Shown here one piece after another: positions 59,280-64,000 of a DNA stretch of 64,000 nt. Position numbers and translations under genes: made by a program. Numbering within the stretch: position 1 is the stretch's first letter; each line of letters opens with the position of its first letter. The stretch comes from Ramazzottius varieornatus (lineage: Eukaryota > Tardigrada > Eutardigrada > Parachela > Ramazzottiidae), in contig BDGG01000004.1 of NCBI GenBank assembly GCA_001949185.1, positions 676,278 to 740,277 of the forward strand. Reading direction: 5' to 3'. Below the pieces are notes generated by a model. The model was not told the origin of the DNA. It ran no database searches and saw only the letters and a list, made by a program, of their open reading frames with translations.

Positions 59280-59732
59280 CCTTTCTGTTGTATCGTAGAT
59301 CAGAAGAGACTGGAACAACATCAATGCACGATACTGGTGTGTGGGATCACAACACATACGTGCGCACTCAACCGTTGGAGAAGAACGAACAGAATGCTCT
59401 GGCAGCTAGAAGCCTGGAACTGTACCGAATTCTTGGCGGTGGTTTCCATTGCTTTGGCGTACCGCGTCCGAGACGCGGCATGACTCAAATAAATCAGCTG
59501 CCTATTCATCATAGCGTTGCTGCAAGTATCTCCGTCCGGATTCGAGAGCTATCTTCGATGCTGTTCAGAGGAATAGTTAATTTTTTGGCCCGTACTTGAA
59601 TTTTGCGAGCTTGAGGGCGAACATCATCAGCTTTATGCATACAAAAATTTGAAATCAAACTATAAAATGCCGCAACGGATAATAATCCCAAAACATGCGC
59701 ATCTGTATGACACGCGTTTTCGGAGCAGTTGA

Positions 59733-62700
59733 TCAGGAGAGAGGGTTTTCCGAACTGCTACGGCTCGTACAAAGATTTCCCCGCCCTGTTTCTTCGGATC
59801 CATACAACGCTTCTCTTGCGCGATAATTCTCGCGTAGTATCTTGATTCTCAGAGCTGTTGGCACCTCAGGCAAGAGCACAGCAACGATCTTGGTCAGGAC
59901 GATTATGAAGTGCTGAAACAGATTGTAATAATTATAGAGCAAAAGGTTCGTCCTCCGGCATGTATTTCTCACCTCCAGGACGATTACCAAGATTAAACGA
60001 GCAGCCAGGACGTGCCAAAATACCGTGCTCAGGGTGTAAGGAATACTCTCTTCGGGTCCAGTTCGGAACTCTCGATACCTGCACCGTGAAAAGCCACTTT
60101 ATGGTGTAACCGTATCGTGATGGCAGGTATTTTCCTCACCAGCATGAATCAGGTAGCTCGGACGAATTGAAGCTGGAGACAACAGTAGCCGGCATGGCAG
60201 ACTTGGCATAATCGGTAACTGCGAAGTCGGAAAGTCGCCAGTTATTGTACCCGTGTAAAGATCCATCTTCCGAGAACGCCAACAGGTAGACCAATTCCGG
60301 AACCAAGTCTGTTGAGAACGCAATCACGAAGGCCTGTAATAAAGATTCTTCGTCGCCACATGATTGTGACGACAATATACAGTGACTGTGGTCAACTGAA
60401 ACCTTACGTTCGTGATGATTGCAACTCGTGATAAGTTGCTGAGGATATCATCCCAAGCTCCGATGTTTCGCGACCACAGTGGAATTGGGCGGCGGTACAA
60501 AGTAAGGTACTTGTAAGCACTCAACCGGATTTCTATAAGGTTGGTAATGAGGGCGAACAATGGCGCTAGTGGAAAGGCCGCGACGAACATTGTGATGAAT
60601 CCGAACTGCTTCACTATAGAAAAACGACAAAAAAATATCAGTATGAAAAGAAGCAATGAGGTGATAAACGGATAAAGCGAACGAAGCTCAGGATGCCGGG
60701 ATACCCATTCGGCTGTATTCCTTGAACAGACCCATGGGCGGAAATGGTAAGAGGTCGTTGTCTCTCTTCCACCGGGTTTCCACACTTTTGAGCATCGACA
60801 AGCGTCTGCGTTTTTCCCTCCGAAAGTAGCGCAGTACGGAGGGGTAAATAATCTCTTTCACAAAGGTCACTGTCGTGGTACCCAGAAACAAGACCATCAG
60901 TTGGATAGTAAGTTCCAAAAGGCAAGATCCCTTGACGCACTGAACCTGCATAACCAAACTCCAAAACCGAGGACACAGCGTAATGGGTAGCGTATCTTCT
61001 CGATACATACCCGGTCAACCGGTAAACCCAGGTGCCCTTGTGCACCCGGAAGTGCGGGAGGTACCCTGGAACAACGTATGCAAATAAATTATGATATCTT
61101 GCTCACGTATGGTGTTGGCGGGAATCGACGACTTTGCGCATTGCTTGAAAGGATTGAAGTAGACTTACCGTCCTTTGAAGAATGCCACGTAGAAGAGTGA
61201 GGTGTACGAGTTTACGAAGTCGAATGCAAAGTACTTGAAGGTTAAACTATCCTGATACTCCGTTTGAGTTCTGGGCATCTCTACAGCATGTAACCTGACC
61301 ATGCATAATTTATGTACACTACGAGTAACGTGGAATATTTTGCACTTGCCTCTTTCGGTTAGCCATTTCGCGAGAAAGTAATACACCTGCAATCGGACAT
61401 CCAGAATTGGGAACTGCTGAAAATTTCGATTTAGGATTCTTCGCTTACGTTACTGAGGGCGAGGATGACAATCAAGTTGAGAATTGATGCACTGAAGGCG
61501 ACGATCAGTCCAGAGTTCCGAACAGCAAACGGTTGAAATGCCGGACTGGATATCATGGAAGAAAAGTTACCAGTTCCGACTGGACTTGCACTGGCTTCAA
61601 TAGCCACGTTGAGAACGATTCGATAAACCACCAACGCTGGAATCAATGGTAATCTGTGAACTTCAGTTGCGTTCGGTTGGAAGTACTGGGTACCATATAC
61701 CTGTCGTAGCAGCCAGAACCAACAGCACCTACGAGCAACGTCACAGTGCTACCACCCTTTAAAGTTGGTCGACAGTTTACCCACCATGAAGACGACAGCA
61801 ACACTCGACAGAAAGCCGTATAGTGCTCGAATCCCACCCGGCACATACGGTTCCCGAATTCCTGTAATTGGATTTTCCCGCCATTTTTCCGGCTTGATCT
61901 TTCTCATCAACTCCGGGCGGACCGGTTCCTGAAACCGAAAGCTGAATGATAGAATGCGTTTCGATGACCGACAAGCGCAGACCACAAATTTGAGAAGAGT
62001 GTACGCATACTTCGTGCTCGGTAACATCGAAGGTGTCAAAACTCCATGACAGTAAGGTTTGCCGGCGCTTCCACAGAACGATGAAAAAGGATGACCAAAG
62101 TGCCATGAACATGGCAAATGCAAAGGTCGATGGGTTGTCCATCAGGTAAGCCAGCTGAAACGAGACCGGTTAAGTGTCTACTAATCCGGCGCAGCAGCTT
62201 CGTGATTGGTACTTTTGTATTGACGCAGCCATCCCGTAGCCTCCAAAACGAGCAGCGCCTGCGTGACAGAAAACCAAATCCTTGCCAACTGCGTGTGTAC
62301 TTTGGGTATATGTGGTTTCAATTGAGGGATCTTACTTATTGCAAATCGGACACATGACAGTGTCACCAACGGTGCTATCCGAATGGCAGACCTCGTGAAC
62401 AGACACCGATGATCCCATCGAAAAAGCCCCAAAAAGCAGACAAAGAAGCCCCACCACAGCAGCTGGCAGGAGCATCAAGGTGTAAAATTCCATCCATCCA
62501 AAGTAAAATCCCATACGTTCTCCAAAGTAGTTTTTGATGTGGTCAATCGGCTGTAGTTTGTAAAACTTTCGGAACCGACCCCACTGGTCAAATAGCGCCT
62601 GAAAAATGTGCAATATACTGTGTACGTGTATCGTGAAACTGATTGCGGAGTCCAGTAAAGCACCTAGGAAGAACTATTTGCATACCGCCCGACTTGTTTG

Positions 62701-64000
62701 ATGGTCCTTAGTTGGACGCACATCATCCTCACATGAGCCGTCGTGCAGAGGGTAGACTGCTAAATATGTTTTGTTGGCCAGAAGGGATCCCATGCCTGAA
62801 GCCGAATTTCGTTAGCGGTGTACGAGTATCGCCGACACAAACGAGATTACAACACATTGATCACGACAAAGAACGAACTTAGTTGATCATGGTGGGGATC
62901 CGTCGACTGGATACGGTTCAGAGCTTCCCATAGAAGGCGACTTCGTTGAAGTGGTGAAAAGAACTGACTCTCATCGTGCGGGATTTTGAACCTATGCCAG
63001 AATGGTAAAAACCCATGCAGTGCTAAAGACTTAGTATACAAGATGCCCTTACAGGTTTTCCTTCTGTTTCGAGAAAGCGGTCGAAACAAAATGTGGTTTA
63101 GGCGGAAGTATGCTTGTATCGATTTGACAAATCTTCGGCAAGAGGCGCGCCATCTTTGCTTCCACGTATTTGATCTCTGATGCGTCCTGAAGAGTAAATT
63201 TGGGGCTGATTAACCTACGAGGGAAAGGTTGTAAAGTTAGCCGTCTAAGTTCGCCTGTTCTCTACTACTCAATCCCAAACTTTTGAGGATAGATCGAAAG
63301 ATAAAATAATGAGCTGTCGAATGGTAATAGGCACAGTCAACACGAGAAGTTAGAGAATCCAAGAGATCGGCAATTAAAAGAACGTTGAAATCTCATGTTA
63401 AACAGCCAAGACTGACAATCAAATAGTCAATCAAGCAATAGGCGTCACAGCCGTGGCAAACTTTACAAACCCAGTATGGGATGGCTAAGTTTACAACCTT
63501 TACCTCGTACAGACATTTGCCGAAAGTCGCGCACAGTTGAGGCACAGTGTGTACATACAGTTCGTAAGGGCATCCTCATTTTCAGAAAGTCGGCGTACCT
63601 AGGTAGAAAACCGGGGAATAGGAAACGGCATGGTGAAACGGTACGGTGTAGCGGAGCATTCCTTACTTCGTAAGAAGATCCCAGCTAGCGTGTAACATCA
63701 GGTAGTTGTCGTACGAAGATCCGGTGCCGTCAAGTATCTAGATACATGGTATACAGGAATACCGATAGCAGGAAACAGAGACCTGTCGTAAACAGCAGGA
63801 AGCCATACCAAGTGCAACCGGGTTTCAACCTGAATGCCTTCTTCTTCCATCAGTTCCCGGAATATTGCTCTGTTTCTCTCTCGTTCTGCCTCGGCCAAGG
63901 TTGTAGTGGTACGATAATGACTTTGGTAATGTATCACTAGATCGACACGGCGTCGTCCATCGCGGAAGTGCAGGTCTCTGTTCGTAAAGCACACTCCACT
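59733..64000 (-). CDS. Anoctamin (TMEM16 family), 5' end outside window
   Basis: Exons: 64000-63830 (partial), 63737-63667, 63186-63053, 62991-62879, 62795-62686, 62598-62336, 62258-62213, 62154-62011, 61928-61781, 61660-61449, 61386-61350, 61280-61169, 61065-61011, 60945-60705, 60613-60408, 60333-60140, 60078-59973, 59912-59733. The dimerisation domain (HFRDGRRRVDLVIHY) is followed by SLLANKTYLAVYPLHDG, FGERMGFYFGWMEFYTLMLL, MCPICNK, the FYVAFFKGR loop, QFGFITMFVAAFPLAPLFAL with NLIEIRLS, and FWHVLAARL, all in family order. Anoctamins are calcium-gated chloride channels or lipid scramblases. Several positions that bind calcium in TMEM16A are changed. One junction (63667 to 63186) does not keep phase, suggesting a missed tiny exon. 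One intron is GC-AG. Confidence 0.92.
63221..63509. repeat. 270-bp dispersed repeat, copy 2
   Basis: Direct-orientation partner of 51-322, with about 18 extra bases near 63440-63460. It lies inside an intron of the anoctamin gene. Confidence 0.85.

Overview
The window is eukaryotic nuclear DNA from a small-genome invertebrate. Genes are split by many short introns (mostly 50-350 bp, GT-AG). There are two arthropod/nematode-type defensin genes, a FMRFamide-receptor-like GPCR and several families of short foldback transposons. A tardigrade or another compact-genome ecdysozoan fits best, but the sequence alone does not prove it. All gene models were made by eye, by joining translated exons at GT/AG sites in matching phase and comparing them with remembered protein families. 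No database search was run.

Layout. 0-9 kb: repeats, a 35-bp perfect hairpin, two small secreted defensins on the minus strand (3.9 and 8.6 kb) and a tyrosine-rich secreted peptide gene (6.0 kb). 9.4-12.4 kb: a complete cullin on the minus strand whose last codons lie in a transposon. 14.1-16.1 kb: a two-pore-domain potassium channel. 17.2-18.1 kb: a secreted mucin-like cysteine-rich protein. 18.8-20.1 kb: an F-box protein. 20.4-23.2 kb: a BTB/POZ gene with apparent frame breaks. 23.4-24.0 kb: mitoribosomal protein mS37 (CHCHD1). 24.8-25.5 kb: a three-exon gene of unknown function. 25.9-28.3 kb: a decayed transposase, perhaps P-element-like. 29.0 kb: a small membrane-protein candidate. 29.7-48.6 kb: one 18-exon PDZ-GEF (RAPGEF2/6-type Rap exchange factor) with a 9.8-kb intron. 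48.6-54.4 kb: no recognisable gene. 54.5-56.1 kb: a class A GPCR. 56.4-57.0 kb: a secreted lectin-like protein. 57.8-59.3 kb: a secreted trypsin-like protease. 59.7-64.0 kb: an anoctamin (TMEM16) whose 5' end lies beyond the window.

The genes do not form one pathway. The cullin, F-box and BTB genes all belong to ubiquitin-ligase families, but their grouping may be chance. The defensins, lectin-like protein and protease are secreted, possibly defence-related. The channel, GPCR, anoctamin and Rap exchange factor are ordinary signalling and membrane genes.

A family of roughly 110-bp inverted-repeat elements (MITEs) sits in introns of the cullin, the BTB gene, PDZ-GEF (four loci) and the GPCR, and supplies the cullin stop codon. 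I did not find a clearly new biological system. The best leads are the doubly blocked Tyr-rich peptide, the K2P channel with an altered second selectivity filter, the anoctamin with changed calcium-ligand positions, and the transposon-captured cullin tail.
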